A model generated the notes under the pieces. The model saw nothing but the letters and a program-made list of their open reading frames with translations, ran no database searches and had not been told where the DNA came from. From Adiantum capillus-veneris (Eukaryota; Streptophyta; Polypodiopsida; Polypodiales; Pteridaceae): DNA of 60,000 nt. A program made the translations under genes and the position numbers. Below, one piece after another: positions 44,285 to 55,790 of the stretch (its first letter is position 1; every line of letters begins with the position of its first letter). The stretch lies in the NCBI GenBank assembly GCA_014529385.2, contig CM043942.1, forward strand, positions 29,326,969-29,386,968, in the 5' to 3' direction.

Positions 44285-44450
44285 CTTCTAGGACACACAG
44301 ATTTCAAGCGTTTGCTATGCACGACACACTTATCCTTTTCTAGTGCACTCTTAGACACTTAATCTAGAAATCATATAGATCTATGAGGGAGAGTTAGAGA
44401 TCTATGTGTGCAGAGAGAGAGAGACATACACACACACACAATGGAGTGAT
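43931..44450. repeat. Cluster of short microsatellites
   Basis: (GA)n at about 43931-43959, (AC)n(AG)n at 44237-44285, and (GA)n(CA)n pieces at about 44412-44440. No gene recognised between them. Confidence 0.85.
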
Positions 44451-44599
44451 AGGAGGCTCGCACGTCTGCTGGACACACAGGACATCACCAAGATTCAAGT
44501 ACATAACAAAAACCTTCATCTTGGTTTTCTCAATGTCTCCACATGCACAAAACATGAATCATGCTTTTGACATACAATTAGAGTGGGTAACACACACAT

Positions 44600-46080
44600 A
44601 GCTATCTCACAGTCACACACAACAGAAAATACGGACAAAATTAATAACACATTTTCTTGTTTAGACGGCTCTGGGAGCTGCAACATGTAAACCAACACAT
44701 GGGCATGATGTACAACATGTATGCAGTAGGAATTGATGGTCATAATAGGAAAACACTTCATCAATATTTTTTTTTTGTAGAAGTGCATCTAGCTATTGTA
44801 AACAAACAAATCATCATGGCATGGAGCTATACAAGCTACACAAAGCAAGATCATCTTGTCGCGACACGAAGGAAATCATCAATAGTTTATTATGTTCTGA
44901 AGAATGTTTGGTGAGCAAACAAACAGATTTGGCATGTACAGGTAGTAGATCTGAGCCGTCTAACATCTTCAACCATAAATCACATCATAGGAATGTGCTC
45001 TATAGCCAACACAAAGTCAAAAACGGTGAAAAATGCAAAAAATGTTCAGTTTAAGCTATACATTTTGATGTTTGAAGGACTCTTGCATATCAAAATTACA
45101 AAATTAGCATGTCATGTTGATCAACAGAAGGCGTAGGTCGTAGCCATGTGAAAACAATAGAAAGATGTTGGTTTGGATTAATACGTTTTTGGCTTTGGGA
45201 GTAGATCTGGTGAGCAAACAAGTAAATCTGGCATGCATAGGTACTAGATCTAGATTGCCTCATGTCTTCAAGTATAAAATACATCATAGAAGAGATTTAC
45301 AACCAAAACCAAGCTAAAATCGGTCAAAAGAAGTAGAAAACATCCAACTTTATCAATATGTTTTTTTAGTTTGGAGAGGTCTAGCACATCAAAACTGCAA
45401 AATCAACATGTCATGTTTATCAGCAGGAGGTACAGGTCACAACCATGTGAGAGAAACAAAAAGATGCTGGTTTGCATCAATAGTTCCAGAGTGGATTTGA
45501 CGAGCAAATGAGTAGCTCTGACATGCTTAAGCACTAGATTTGGACTTCTCATGTCTGCAAACATATCATACATATTTGACAAGTGATTTGCAGCCAAGAT
45601 AAGCAGTAAATTACTGTGGAAAAGGTGAGAAATTTCCATGCAGCATCAATAAATTTTTCAGTTAGGAGGACTCCTGGAGCTGCAAACTACAAAGTTAGTA
45701 CATTATGATGATCAATAGACTATGCCGATCAAGTGTATGTAGAAAAAATAGAAAAAAGCTAACCTTCATCACAATACATTTTTGCAAGATGGGAGCTTTC
45801 GGGTGCATCTAGACTATAATAGAGTCCATGCATGGCATGTAGATAATTAAACAGATGATGATATCTAGTTTGGTACAAGTTCAACACATGTAGAGCAAAA
45901 AATAACAGGTCTGACATGGATGGAATACCAAAACCGTTATATTTGCTAGACAAATGGCAAAGTGGAAGATTACCATAGGATGTTGATGTGGGAGTGTAGA
46001 GAATGCGGATGAGGTCTTGGATTTCAAAATCCCAAATATACAACAATACATCTTTTTGGAATGGAGGTCTAGGTGACATT
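44600..46080. repeat. Diverged ~290-300-bp tandem array, four to five units
   Basis: The anchor GAGCAAA...TCTGGCATG...GTACTAGATCTG recurs at 44911, 45210, 45500 and, more diverged, about 45891 (spacings 299, 290, 391). A second anchor (GGAGCTGCAAAC / CATCAAAACTGCAAAATCAACATGTCATGTTGATCA) recurs with the same period, including a partial unit near 44670. Units are perhaps 65-75% alike. No coding potential is convincing. Confidence 0.7.
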
Positions 46081-47864
46081 ATTACAGTAAGGGAACATCA
46101 TGGGTAGTGTCTAGGTATAGTAGAAAGCCTGGATATCAAATTTCATTGCATTCTGACCATCAGAGACTGCAAAACCACTAGAGATAGTGTAAGAGATGTG
46201 GTTACAAAATGGAAACAAGGTCATATTAGGATAACTAGTTATTAGCATCCATGATGGCAAGCATCACACTCGAAGTGGTCTTATGGACATGCAGAGAAGG
46301 CTTCATAAGCATGTCACAAAGATGTGGTCACAAATAACATGATTATTATGCTTAAATGTTGCTTGTCTTGTTTACAATGTCATCTATGGATCAAAATGCC
46401 CATGAAGACACAAGAACCAATAGAGATGACTTAGAGCCATTCGTGATTACTAGGAAAGAAATAGTACTAAAGTATTTTATGGGAAGACACGCTCTAGAGG
46501 AAGCTGGAACATTTGTAAGTAGAGGGATGTTCAAACCACGAAAGGACAACACAGTCTCAATAATGTTAGTGCCAAAGTCATTCTATGCTTTACAAAGTGA
46601 CAAGGTGGTTCAAGCAATGGGACTCAAAGAATGTTTTCTATAGAAGCCAATTGTGGTAGATCCTTTCTAATGCTATGAAATAATGACAACCATGCAAGAT
46701 GATGGGATGGTCACACTAATGAATGCAAAATGTGAAAACGTGTAGGCTAGAGTCACACTAGATATGGTAAGGGTAGCTCTCTCCATAAAGATTGGAAGAT
46801 TTAAAGTGACAGGACTTAGAACAACTTCCATCATGAAAGACTCCACCTTCTTGACAACTGACACCCAAAAAATGTTCAATGATATCCTGACAAGAATGTG
46901 ATATTGCCCATGTAACTACACCATCAGTTGCTCACAATCATCAAGCCACAGAAGTACACACATCCAGATATGGTTATGGCTCATTGGATATAAAGGCAGA
47001 AACACTTGCAGCAATATAGTAAGCACGAAGAACAGAGAGACAAGACAAGTTATTGGGTGCAATCTCCCCCCATGCGTGAGTGAGCACATTCCTCACGCAT
47101 GTATTTATGGATTTCTTTCTTAGTGCTCAAAATAGCAAAAATTTACATTCCACTTTGGGCGACTTGACTTGGACCACACTTTTCGTAACTTATTCTCCAA
47201 GTCTTGGATATTTACAATGCCCATGTAATTGGGTGATAATTAAATTTCAAAATGTCTTCAAAAATAAATTGACCATGCCATATGTTACAAAATTGGCAAA
47301 GAACCACCACTACTAATTGAACCACTCACTATCGGCACATAATCAAAATCCGAAGGCGTGGTATCTTCATCTCTTCTACTCCACTACTCCTTCCACTGAA
47401 TACCTACTCACCAAAAACACAAATCACATTAAATCTTACCTATCCGCCTAGTATGATGCGACCAGTGTCACATGCTTATACATGCAACAAGTCACTAGCA
47501 TGAGGTGAATAGAAATAAATGCATCCACATAAAAATAAGAAATTAATTAGCATTAATTTTCACAACATGCCTCGGGGTTGAGAAGCAACTGCCCTCAGTT
47601 GACTAAAAGAAATAAGGTAGCATGGGTGATCAGTCACATGCTAGTGCTGCCTCAGGTGGCGATCGACACTAAGTCAACAACACATATCCCATGAGTGGAA
47701 ACAAACTATGGAGCCTAGACACTACCTCTGGTGGTGGACCTGTGTCTAACCAAGACTTTAATGTAATTGTGAGTGGTATGCAGTAATCAAGTGGCCATAA
47801 GTGGGAGTAAGAGATGATTTCTGAAGCCATTGAGATTCCTCAATTGAATGATTTTGATATTTAA
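46081..47864. other. No recognisable gene
   Basis: Contains a 95-codon frame at 46356-46643 (DLEPFVITRKEIVLKYFMGR) without family features. A C-run at 47064-47070 reads as the purine tract GGGGGGAGAT on the minus strand and precedes TGCACCC. This could be the polypurine tract and 3' LTR start of the chromovirus relic to the right, but no second LTR is in the window to test this. Confidence 0.45.
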
Positions 47865-48404
47865 CTAAGTAACAATATATGCAATACCAGTACGAGTGGT
47901 AGTCTTATCATGATCAAGGATAGAGTAGGGAATTGAGATTTTTGTATCATCCTCAATTAAAGGAGGAGCGACAATAACAGGGGTAACGGGTGAAGTACCT
48001 TTGAAAGGTTTCAATAAACTGATGTGAAAGGAATTATGTACTTGCGAAAGTGCAGGAATTCCCAAGCGGAATGCATTTTCATTTATCTTATGAACAATCT
48101 TTAATGGTCCATAGTATCTTGGAGCTAACTTAATTTTGGGGTGACTTGAAATATTCTTGAGTCTTCTCTTTTCAACTCTTAGCCAAACTAAGTCATTTTC
48201 TTGAAATTGCATAGGAAGTCTCTTTTTATTAGCTTGTTTAGAATAACGGATTTGAGATTGATGGATCTTGTTAGTCACTTATTCTAAAATTTTAACATGG
48301 TCAGACGCTAAAGAGTCAGTAGCTAGAACATCGGTAGTAATAGTTGTCATAGGGACTGGAAGTTTCCTACCACAGACTACTTCAAAAGGAGCTCGACCTG
48401 TAGC
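47865..48404 (-). pseudogene. Chromovirus-like gypsy relic: integrase C-terminus and chromodomain start
   Basis: Minus strand: GRAPFEVVCGRKLPVP (end of the integrase core region), an in-frame stop near 48279, then DLVWLRVEKRRLKN and KLAPRYYGPLKIVHKINENAFRL (the GPY/F module). HNSFHISLLKPFKG is the standard end of plant gypsy integrase. SILDHDKTTTRTGIAYIV resembles the opening of a chromodomain and is cut by a stop at 47865. The left end of the 8.9-kb insertion (48405) interrupts it, and the upstream part continues at 57305. Confidence 0.8.
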
Positions 48405-48654
48405 TGTGCGCTCCTTGCCGCACTGTCGAAGCAAGGGACTTGCCAATACACCGTGTGCGAGCCACAAATGGCTCCAAGCACACAACAAGCCTAAACTAGC
48501 AAGCTCAAGAGAGCAAAGGGTGTGTCACTCACCGCTCTACGCTCGCCTTCGTGGTGGATTCCTCGCCGCGATGAAGAAGAAGCTGCAGTCGTTCCGCGCT
48601 CAACCGCTTCGCCGCCGTCGTGCCTTCGTAATGCTCGATCGCACACACACTCTC

Positions 48655-48691
<37 letters not shown>

Positions 48692-48978
48692 AGGAGGTGA
48701 AGAAGAAGAAGATGGAGATGGAGCAAGAGCACTCTTCTATTGCACAAATAAGAGAATGAGTAAAAATTAGGTTTAGTTGGCTTGTATATGAGTTCACCCC
48801 ATTCACACTTGGGCGCCCATGCTTAGCCAACTAATCCCTTGAATGTCCCAGTTAGAGTGCGCCTCTCATCGGCGATCACTCCTACCCTTTTCCTATTGGT
48901 CCGACAAGCCCGGTACCTGACTCTAAATAATACAACGTTTATAGATCATAGGGTGTCCTTGTGTCGTGAGGGTTAACA
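48405..48978 (-). repeat. 3' LTR of the 8.9-kb element
   Basis: Contains a (TC)n(AC)n tract at about 48653-48692, two units longer in TC than the other LTR. Confidence 0.93.
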
Positions 48979-50609
48979 TGCCCCCCTTCCTGATGTAGAT
49001 TCCGTCCTCGGAAGCTATTGAGTTGAAGCTGGTTCGTCGAGGTGGAAGAGCGTTTGAGATGAATGTCCTTAGCCGTCTTCAGTCACTGCAAAATCAAACA
49101 ACATTGGCACAGTAATGGCATTCTCTTAAAAAGCATATGCAGTTTTAGGTAGACAAATTGATTGTTCAAAGAATTTCAAACAATTTGGTAGCAATGAACA
49201 TTAAATTGCAATGTAATCAAATGCATAAACAGATGTAAAGGTAAAAAATTAAACAAGTCTGGGGTCGCTAATTTGACGGTCGAAAGGCACTAGAGATCGA
49301 ATATTAATACCATGGGTAAGCTTCTTAATTATCTGTGGTCAATTAAGTTGTTTAATCGCGAGAGCCAAGTATTGATGTTCGAGGGCTGACTAGAGGCTAT
49401 ATCTAGAAAACCTTGTAGTTAAGCTACCATAAAAGGAATTTCTCATGAAATCATCGCCTGACTGATTACTTTTTCTTTGACCCCCCAAAGTCTTTTCACA
49501 TTGATTCAATTATGATGTGTGTGCTTATTTTGTATGCCTTGGGTTTTTTGCTTCTCAAGGAAAAGCGCCCACACTGGGAACCTCTAGGGCTCTAGTACCA
49601 TAGGCGATACATGTGAGTGAAGTACCAAATCAAGCTGAGATTCCTCTTCCAGCGTAAGATTTTACATTGTGGCACTTTGATTTTTTGTTTGTTCATTTTC
49701 AGCATTTTAATTTTGTAACTTTGGGGGGTCATATAACACTGTTACCCTCCCCAGGCTCATCACATTAGTAAACTCCCTTTATAATACTTAAACTAAAGGT
49801 CGATAGGGTTAAGCCCACTAGAAAGCCCTAGTACATTTCACACAATGCTGCCTAAATCGGATTAAGAACCTAAGTAACCATTGCTTATTAGGAAGGCATT
49901 CCCCATGGTATTAAGAGAAGATTTCTAATATCTAGCTTGGTCAAACTAGCCTAGTTGGACTGCTTGATTTTTAAACCTAGACAACTGATTATGACAAAAC
50001 ATTACATTGAATTAAATGTTTGATACTAAGACAATGCGCTGAATATTATGCTACCAATCACAATCAAAGCAGACAAACATGGATGCAAAAAGATAAGGGC
50101 AATGCTAATGGACATAAAACACCTGTTTGTGTTGATGGTCGCGCTTGATTTGAAGTGTGAATGAGAGAAAGATTCCATGAAGGTCCAAATCCTATCAATA
50201 GCAACACGCTCCTGTACACACTAGGAAACAAAAGGAATACCTCCAGGAGGCACATTAGTGGGAAAAGAGATCTTTGCTAATCACTCAACTCTAAAACAGA
50301 AACACTCCTATCGTACTAATCTTACTTACCCTCCATCACTCAAGTGATGAGGATCAAAGGTGTTTTATGGCATAGGTTTCTGTTTCACTGTACCAGATGT
50401 GACATGTGTAGGTCTGAGTCAATGTTTTGACTTTAATGTGCATACTCATTTGCTAATTGCTCTTGCTCTTTATTTTTTTGTTTTTTGTGAGTATAAAGCT
50501 TTATATGTACATTCCCTAAGATTGGTGATTGAGAGGTCAGGGAAAAAGGTTGAGAGGGAAGCAAGTGAATGATGACTGTCAGCAAACACTCCCCCCTTCC
50601 TTGGGTAGA
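48979..50609 (-). other. 3' non-coding region of the 8.9-kb element
   Basis: 1.6 kb between the Gag-protease stop and the polypurine tract, where pol would be expected. No RT or integrase remnants are visible. At 50589-50600 the minus strand carries GGAAGGGGGGAG followed by TGTT, nearly the same as the true polypurine tract and LTR start at 48979-48990. Confidence 0.65.
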
Positions 50610-53600
50610 TCATACCGTTTGAAATGAGCTTGTCACCCTTTGAAACCAATTGTTCCAGTTGGTAATAGGTGAGGATTTTTGCCAGTAGTTTTCTATTACC
50701 CTAGGTGCCTCGTCAAGTTGCAAGGGTGGTAAGGTACTCTCCCAGGATCGAACTTGAAGTGGTTCATCAGGTGATTCTTGAACACTGGGAGGTGTGGATT
50801 CTTTTGTAGCTTCATGGAGGTCCACTACTATAGATGGAGGCTGTGTAGAAGCTTTTACCTCTATGGATGTATTACATGAGGAGCTAGAATCTTCATGGGA
50901 CTCCCCCCTTCCTGAGCTAGGTGGAACAAATCGTTCTTTCTTTGGTACCCAAACTAGCTCGGGAGCGGGTGTGTAGCATTCTGTGATTTTTTTCTTTTCA
51001 CGATCATTGATTCGTTTTGGAGCTACGGGATTGGGCTCACTTGGGTCAGGTGATAGGTAAGAGCACAATCTACGTTTTGGCACCCAGATTTGATCATTTC
51101 CTTGATAGTAGCCTTGGGCTTCCAATAGTCGTTTAGGGATCCATCGCAACATTTTCTTACTTTTCTTGGAGCGAGTGGTACGTTTCTTACAAGGCTTCTG
51201 TTTTTTAGCACTAGCTATGGTCGCTAAGGAAGCTTTAGGGACCCACTTGTATGTTTTCTCTGTTACCTTAGGATGAGTCTTGTCCGAAGCGATATGCATT
51301 GCTTGTAGCATATTTAAGGGTATAGGCATTTCATCCCCCTCAGGTGTTACCCAGGTCGTCCCCCTATTTCCCCAAGTGTCTATGGTTGATGCTAGGTGGA
51401 CCCAATCCACATTGTCCGACTCAGTCATCCCAGGTAGGATATCCATATAAGGAGAATCTTGGCCAATGTCTGTATCCTTCTTACAAGTGTAACAATATTG
51501 TAGTGGGGCCGAGTGAACTGTCGTGTCAGAGCGATGATCAATAATGGTTTTACTCCCTAAGGGGTGTACCTTACCAGTCACCAAATCCACTCTAAGGACA
51601 GAGTCTTGGAATTGCAAATAGACATGATTTTTAGACCAATCGTGAACCATTTGTGCTTCCCTCATGAATGGTCGTCCTAAAATCATTTCATATGACATAA
51701 GGTGTTTAGAGAAATCCATTACAATGAACGTATGTCGTACCTTGTGTCCTAGAACTTTGATCTTAAGATCCTTGAGCATCCCCATAGGTTTGGCTATGGT
51801 ACCATTTGCCATCTTTACCACAATGTTAGTAACACTGAGGCGGGGTTTTCCCATGGATTCCCAACAATCTTTTGTAACGATGCTAACTCCCGCACCACCA
51901 TCAAGAATTCCCTTTATAGTTAATCCCTTGGTAGTGATGGGTAGGGTCGCATTAGACTCGTCGCCTTCAAAATACTGCCCTAATTCGTTAATGGGTACCT
52001 CGATCACAGACTCGTGTCCATCTAAGTCAAGTGATTGCACATGATTTTCCTCATCAATCATAATCGAGTCAGGCCTATTTGGTTGTGCAAACTGCGGTAA
52101 TCCCATTCGTAGCTCTCCATTAAGGAATGCTCGAAGTGCAAGGAATAACTCAGGATCTCCATACAGCTTTGCTATGATCGTGGTTCGGACCTCAGAAGAC
52201 ATGAAGTCCACTAGTTTGGCAACATTCATTGGCGTTTTGCAGGGTGTAGGTCCTTGACTAGGAACTGGTGAGGATGGAATCTCATATTCCTCAATGGGAT
52301 CAGGTATTCCTTCGTTAAACATCCTTTCCAACAAGAAGGGTGTATGCTCACTTTCTGATGTCCCGTCCTCACTCCCTTCTTGAATGATACTAGATATGGC
52401 TAACGGTCTATGGTTCATGTGGGGTGGATGAACTTGCGTGGGAAACACTGTGTCATGAATTTTGACCTGCATGGGTTCTGGTTCTAGTTTCCTTTGAGTC
52501 TCCTCCACTAAACCTCTTAGATGTTTCACCTGCTCAATCTCGTCTACTGGGTTTGGGTATGTCCCAATCTTCTTTTTACGATTCTTCCCTTTTTGCCCCT
52601 GCGGTTTATCTTGGGGGTCTTGGATTGGATTTGGAAACACTTGTGGTGTTTTCAGAGGCTCTTTATGGTTTTCTCTTATTCGGTTTTCATTTGGTTCCAT
52701 GTTACGGTTTTCTTTGTCGGTCTTTCTCTTTGTGGTATTGGTTCTAGTCTCCATTGTCTCGACTGAATCTGAATCATCCTCGAGGTCATTCATATACACG
52801 GGGTCATCTCCTGTTCCTATGTTTGTTTTGGAACTTGGCTTTGAATTTCCCGTATTCTGCGACTTCTTCCTTCGTGTCTTCTTTTTCTTTGCTTGGATAA
52901 CTGAAATGGTATCCCTCTCTTCGAGGATATGGCCTGGCCCTTGAAGCATGGACCGTGTAATCGCATAAGCGGGTGCGACGGGTGGTATTGGCGATGTCAC
53001 ACTAGCAATTTCGACCAAATTTAGGGGTGTGATTTTAGGCGCATTTGGGTTATAGGGGCATTGGGCAATCAAGTGATCTATGCCACAACGATTACATGTG
53101 AGTATTGGCATTGCAGACGTGCTCCCTTGATTCATTTGCATCTGTGAAGCATTCTTTTGCAGCCTAATAGGGCACTCCGCTGCTCGATGTGGTCCACCAC
53201 ACTCGTAGCATTGAAGAGGTGGCCTCCTAGCCTGGGTGTTGATATTTTGACCTCTGGATGCGAGAGCAGCAGCTTGATAAACCGGCTTGACTTGTCCCCA
53301 ACAATCTTCCATGTAGTATATAGGACACTCTTCCAATGTATCAAGTCCGTAGGCAATACTAGTGTCTATTTCCTCCTCACAGCCATCTGCATAAGCATTT
53401 GATGGCTCGCAACCCACTTGGTTCATAGGGGCGACTCTTGGATGCAGAGGCTGCGGTCCTAGCACAGGAGGTGGTAGCGGTGTAGCTTGTACAACATTTT
53501 GAGGTCTAGGGACCATGTGTTGCGATAGTTGCTCAACAGGTGGAGCAGGCATCAATACAGGAGCTCGAGGTGCATCCGTCCAGGCTACAGGTGGTCTATT

Positions 53601-55790
53601 TGCCATCATACGTTTGATCATTAAACAATCCTTAGCTTGGTGACCATACCTACCACATGCGTTGCAAGTTCCATTAAATTTTACTCTAAACGTAGGGCAC
53701 TCACTAGTGCTATGTGGACCTAAGCAAATGGAACACCATTGTTGCTCCCTTCTTGGATATATGTGACTATTTTGAGGGGGTCGATTATCCTTAAGAGACT
53801 CTTGGATTGCCTTGGTGAGGTCTGTCAAGAATGTCTCAAATACCTTTGGCTCATTGGAAATGGGCTTTGCAGTCATGGGTTCATACTCAATGGCTTGTGA
53901 GCTAGTGGATCTCGTGTCAGTAGACACCCTCATGCCTGCTGTCATCAAGTTGTCCTCTAATTGGATTGCATTGGCAGTGACATCTTCCCAGGTTGTGATA
54001 CCTCTAATCACTAGTCCATTATAGATTCCTTCATTCCTCAACCCTCGAATGAATCGATCAAGCAGTTGGTTATTGTTGAAGCGCTCATTTACAGGGCAGC
54101 GAGAGTTTAAGTGCTTTAGACGACTAATGAAGTCCCTTACTGACTCTCCTTCCTTACGTTCGGCCTTCTGTAGCTGAGATGCTACACCCCAAAGCACACC
54201 TTCTCGTATGTGCTCCTTTAGAAACAACCTTCGAAGGGTAGGGTAGATTGTTTTCTCGTCCACCCTTAGGGTTCTATACCAATCTCCAGCCTTCCCACTT
54301 AATGTCAAGCTTAAGGCATTGCACTTATGTAGTTCGTTGCGTTCCCCTAAGGAATCACATACTTGTTCAAACACTTCAATGTGTTTTCTAGCATCTTCGT
54401 CCCCATTGAATTTTTGCGTGAGTTTGGCGATTTGTACTGCCTTACTTCTAGGCTCTCTATCAGATGCATGACTCATATTTTCCGCGATAGATCGACCTAT
54501 GGTTTGAGCAAACGCTGCCAAGTCACCTATGTGAGGAGGCAGGGCCGGTGGAGGTACTCTTGGAATCATATGTGGGAGAGGAACGGGTACCGGTCTTGGC
54601 ATATGTGTGGATGATGCAGGATATGGAACATAACCGGGCATAGGTCCACTCGGATAAGGGCTAGGGAGCGGCACTCGAGGAGCGTAAACAAGTGGTACTA
54701 TTGGAGGTGTGGGGGCCATGTGTGCATAAGGGGCTAGAGGCACATATGGTCGAGGCCCCATATTAGGTACTACGACACTAGGTAGTGGCACTGCGCTAAC
54801 CGTAGATGTCATCGGTACATTCTCTGTCAAGCTTATCCCTGGAGTGAGCACTGTGTTTTCCTTGATAGAGGGTTGAGCCAAGTTAGGGAAGCTAAAGTTT
54901 TCGCTCGGAGGCTCAAATTGCATAGAGACCCCAGGTGAAATGACGTAAGATGGGTCCATGGGGCTCATTAGAGGAGTCTCCATTTGTGATAGAGTAGGCT
55001 GTTGAGCCTTGCTCGTATCCAGAAATCTCATGGGGCCAGTTGAGAGTATATTTACCCCTCGGTTTTGCCTTTCTGATTGAATAATGCCATGGATAACATT
55101 ACAGATCATTTTCTGTTGATCTTCGATGCTCGTGGCACTAGAGGTGGATTGTACAATCTCTATCCATCCTACATGGTAGGCGTGGCCAGAGTCTAGATCC
55201 GTCAACACCTCAGTGTGGAGGTCGTATGTCCAATGATCATTAATGAAAAATCCTTCTAGAGTCGACATGTTAACAGTTTCTTGTGAGGTAGAAGCAATGT
55301 TGCTCCCCGTGGTTTTACTTGTCACCAACGGTACTCTAGAGGGAACTTCTGAAGGAGGCAGCTCAACAGGGCCTTCTTGGTAAGAAGTTGGTAGGATATC
55401 CACATGGACACTCTTTGGGGGTGTGGGGTCCACGTGCGATGTGAAAGGAGAGTCCACTTCCCCACCCCCTTCGTGTGCTTCATTTGCATCAGGTTCCGAG
55501 CGAGTAGCTCTACCTAATGTTTCCATGAAACGGCTAAACATACTAGTACTAGGCTGTGGAGCTTCGGGAGGTGCATGGCCTTGTCTCTCAGTGTTTTGGG
55601 TAGGGTATGCTTCCATGATCTCTGAGTCGGAGGAGGAATCACTAGCGGCTATTTTAGGGTCTTGGGTGGTGCTACCTTGTGTCCCCGCTGAGGGTCTAGA
55701 GCTTATCGTGGATGGGTAATGGGTGTCCGTATGAACAGAGGCACCCTCAATATGCTCGTGTTCTAGCACCCGCCCAGAGCGTAAGTGCAT
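50610..55790 (-). CDS. Gag-protease polyprotein of the 8.9-kb element (1726 aa)
   Basis: Uninterrupted; the ATG at 55790 opens MHLRSGRVLEHEH. Residues 1-330 are Ser/Thr/Pro-rich with an isolated conserved-looking piece (FFINDHWTYDLHTEVL); 335-420 is Pro-rich. Residues about 452-615 are the retrotransposon Gag core (KFNGDEDARKHIEVFEQV, KAGDWYRTLRV, GESVRDFISRLKHLNSRC). Four zinc knuckles lie at C686-C698, C709-C722, C861-C873 and C899-C911. Only the second has the classic CX2CX4HX4C spacing; the others are CX2CX3HX4C. The protease lies at about 1285-1400: GILDGGAGVSIVTK (D1297, with Gly where Ser or Thr normally follows) and EMILGRPFMREAQMV. After it come four W-[VI]-P-K motifs (W1516, W1550, W1569, W1614) in basic sequence. 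The intact length argues for recent selection or activity. No pol follows, so the protein should package and process particles for an RNA copied by another element's RT. Confidence 0.9.
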   Translation of the reverse strand: MHLRSGRVLEHEHIEGASVHTDTHYPSTISSRPSAGTQGSTTQDPKIAASDSSSDSEIMEAYPTQNTERQGHAPPEAPQPSTSMFSRFMETLGRATRSEPDANEAHEGGGEVDSPFTSHVDPTPPKSVHVDILPTSYQEGPVELPPSEVPSRVPLVTSKTTGSNIASTSQETVNMSTLEGFFINDHWTYDLHTEVLTDLDSGHAYHVGWIEIVQSTSSATSIEDQQKMICNVIHGIIQSERQNRGVNILSTGPMRFLDTSKAQQPTLSQMETPLMSPMDPSYVISPGVSMQFEPPSENFSFPNLAQPSIKENTVLTPGISLTENVPMTSTVSAVPLPSVVVPNMGPRPYVPLAPYAHMAPTPPIVPLVYAPRVPLPSPYPSGPMPGYVPYPASSTHMPRPVPVPLPHMIPRVPPPALPPHIGDLAAFAQTIGRSIAENMSHASDREPRSKAVQIAKLTQKFNGDEDARKHIEVFEQVCDSLGERNELHKCNALSLTLSGKAGDWYRTLRVDEKTIYPTLRRLFLKEHIREGVLWGVASQLQKAERKEGESVRDFISRLKHLNSRCPVNERFNNNQLLDRFIRGLRNEGIYNGLVIRGITTWEDVTANAIQLEDNLMTAGMRVSTDTRSTSSQAIEYEPMTAKPISNEPKVFETFLTDLTKAIQESLKDNRPPQNSHIYPRREQQWCSICLGPHSTSECPTFRVKFNGTCNACGRYGHQAKDCLMIKRMMANRPPVAWTDAPRAPVLMPAPPVEQLSQHMVPRPQNVVQATPLPPPVLGPQPLHPRVAPMNQVGCEPSNAYADGCEEEIDTSIAYGLDTLEECPIYYMEDCWGQVKPVYQAAALASRGQNINTQARRPPLQCYECGGPHRAAECPIRLQKNASQMQMNQGSTSAMPILTCNRCGIDHLIAQCPYNPNAPKITPLNLVEIASVTSPIPPVAPAYAITRSMLQGPGHILEERDTISVIQAKKKKTRRKKSQNTGNSKPSSKTNIGTGDDPVYMNDLEDDSDSVETMETRTNTTKRKTDKENRNMEPNENRIRENHKEPLKTPQVFPNPIQDPQDKPQGQKGKNRKKKIGTYPNPVDEIEQVKHLRGLVEETQRKLEPEPMQVKIHDTVFPTQVHPPHMNHRPLAISSIIQEGSEDGTSESEHTPFLLERMFNEGIPDPIEEYEIPSSPVPSQGPTPCKTPMNVAKLVDFMSSEVRTTIIAKLYGDPELFLALRAFLNGELRMGLPQFAQPNRPDSIMIDEENHVQSLDLDGHESVIEVPINELGQYFEGDESNATLPITTKGLTIKGILDGGAGVSIVTKDCWESMGKPRLSVTNIVVKMANGTIAKPMGMLKDLKIKVLGHKVRHTFIVMDFSKHLMSYEMILGRPFMREAQMVHDWSKNHVYLQFQDSVLRVDLVTGKVHPLGSKTIIDHRSDTTVHSAPLQYCYTCKKDTDIGQDSPYMDILPGMTESDNVDWVHLASTIDTWGNRGTTWVTPEGDEMPIPLNMLQAMHIASDKTHPKVTEKTYKWVPKASLATIASAKKQKPCKKRTTRSKKSKKMLRWIPKRLLEAQGYYQGNDQIWVPKRRLCSYLSPDPSEPNPVAPKRINDREKKKITECYTPAPELVWVPKKERFVPPSSGRGESHEDSSSSCNTSIEVKASTQPPSIVVDLHEATKESTPPSVQESPDEPLQVRSWESTLPPLQLDEAPRVIENYWQKSSPITNWNNWFQRVTSSFQTV

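Noticed and set aside
46356-46643. 95-codon ORF as a possible host gene
   Set aside because: No recognisable domain, no splice context, and surrounded by repeats; kept only as a note.
48268-48759. 163-codon plus-strand ORF over the 8.9-kb element's LTR and flank
   Set aside because: Spans the insertion junction and a microsatellite; the equivalent frame in the other LTR differs.
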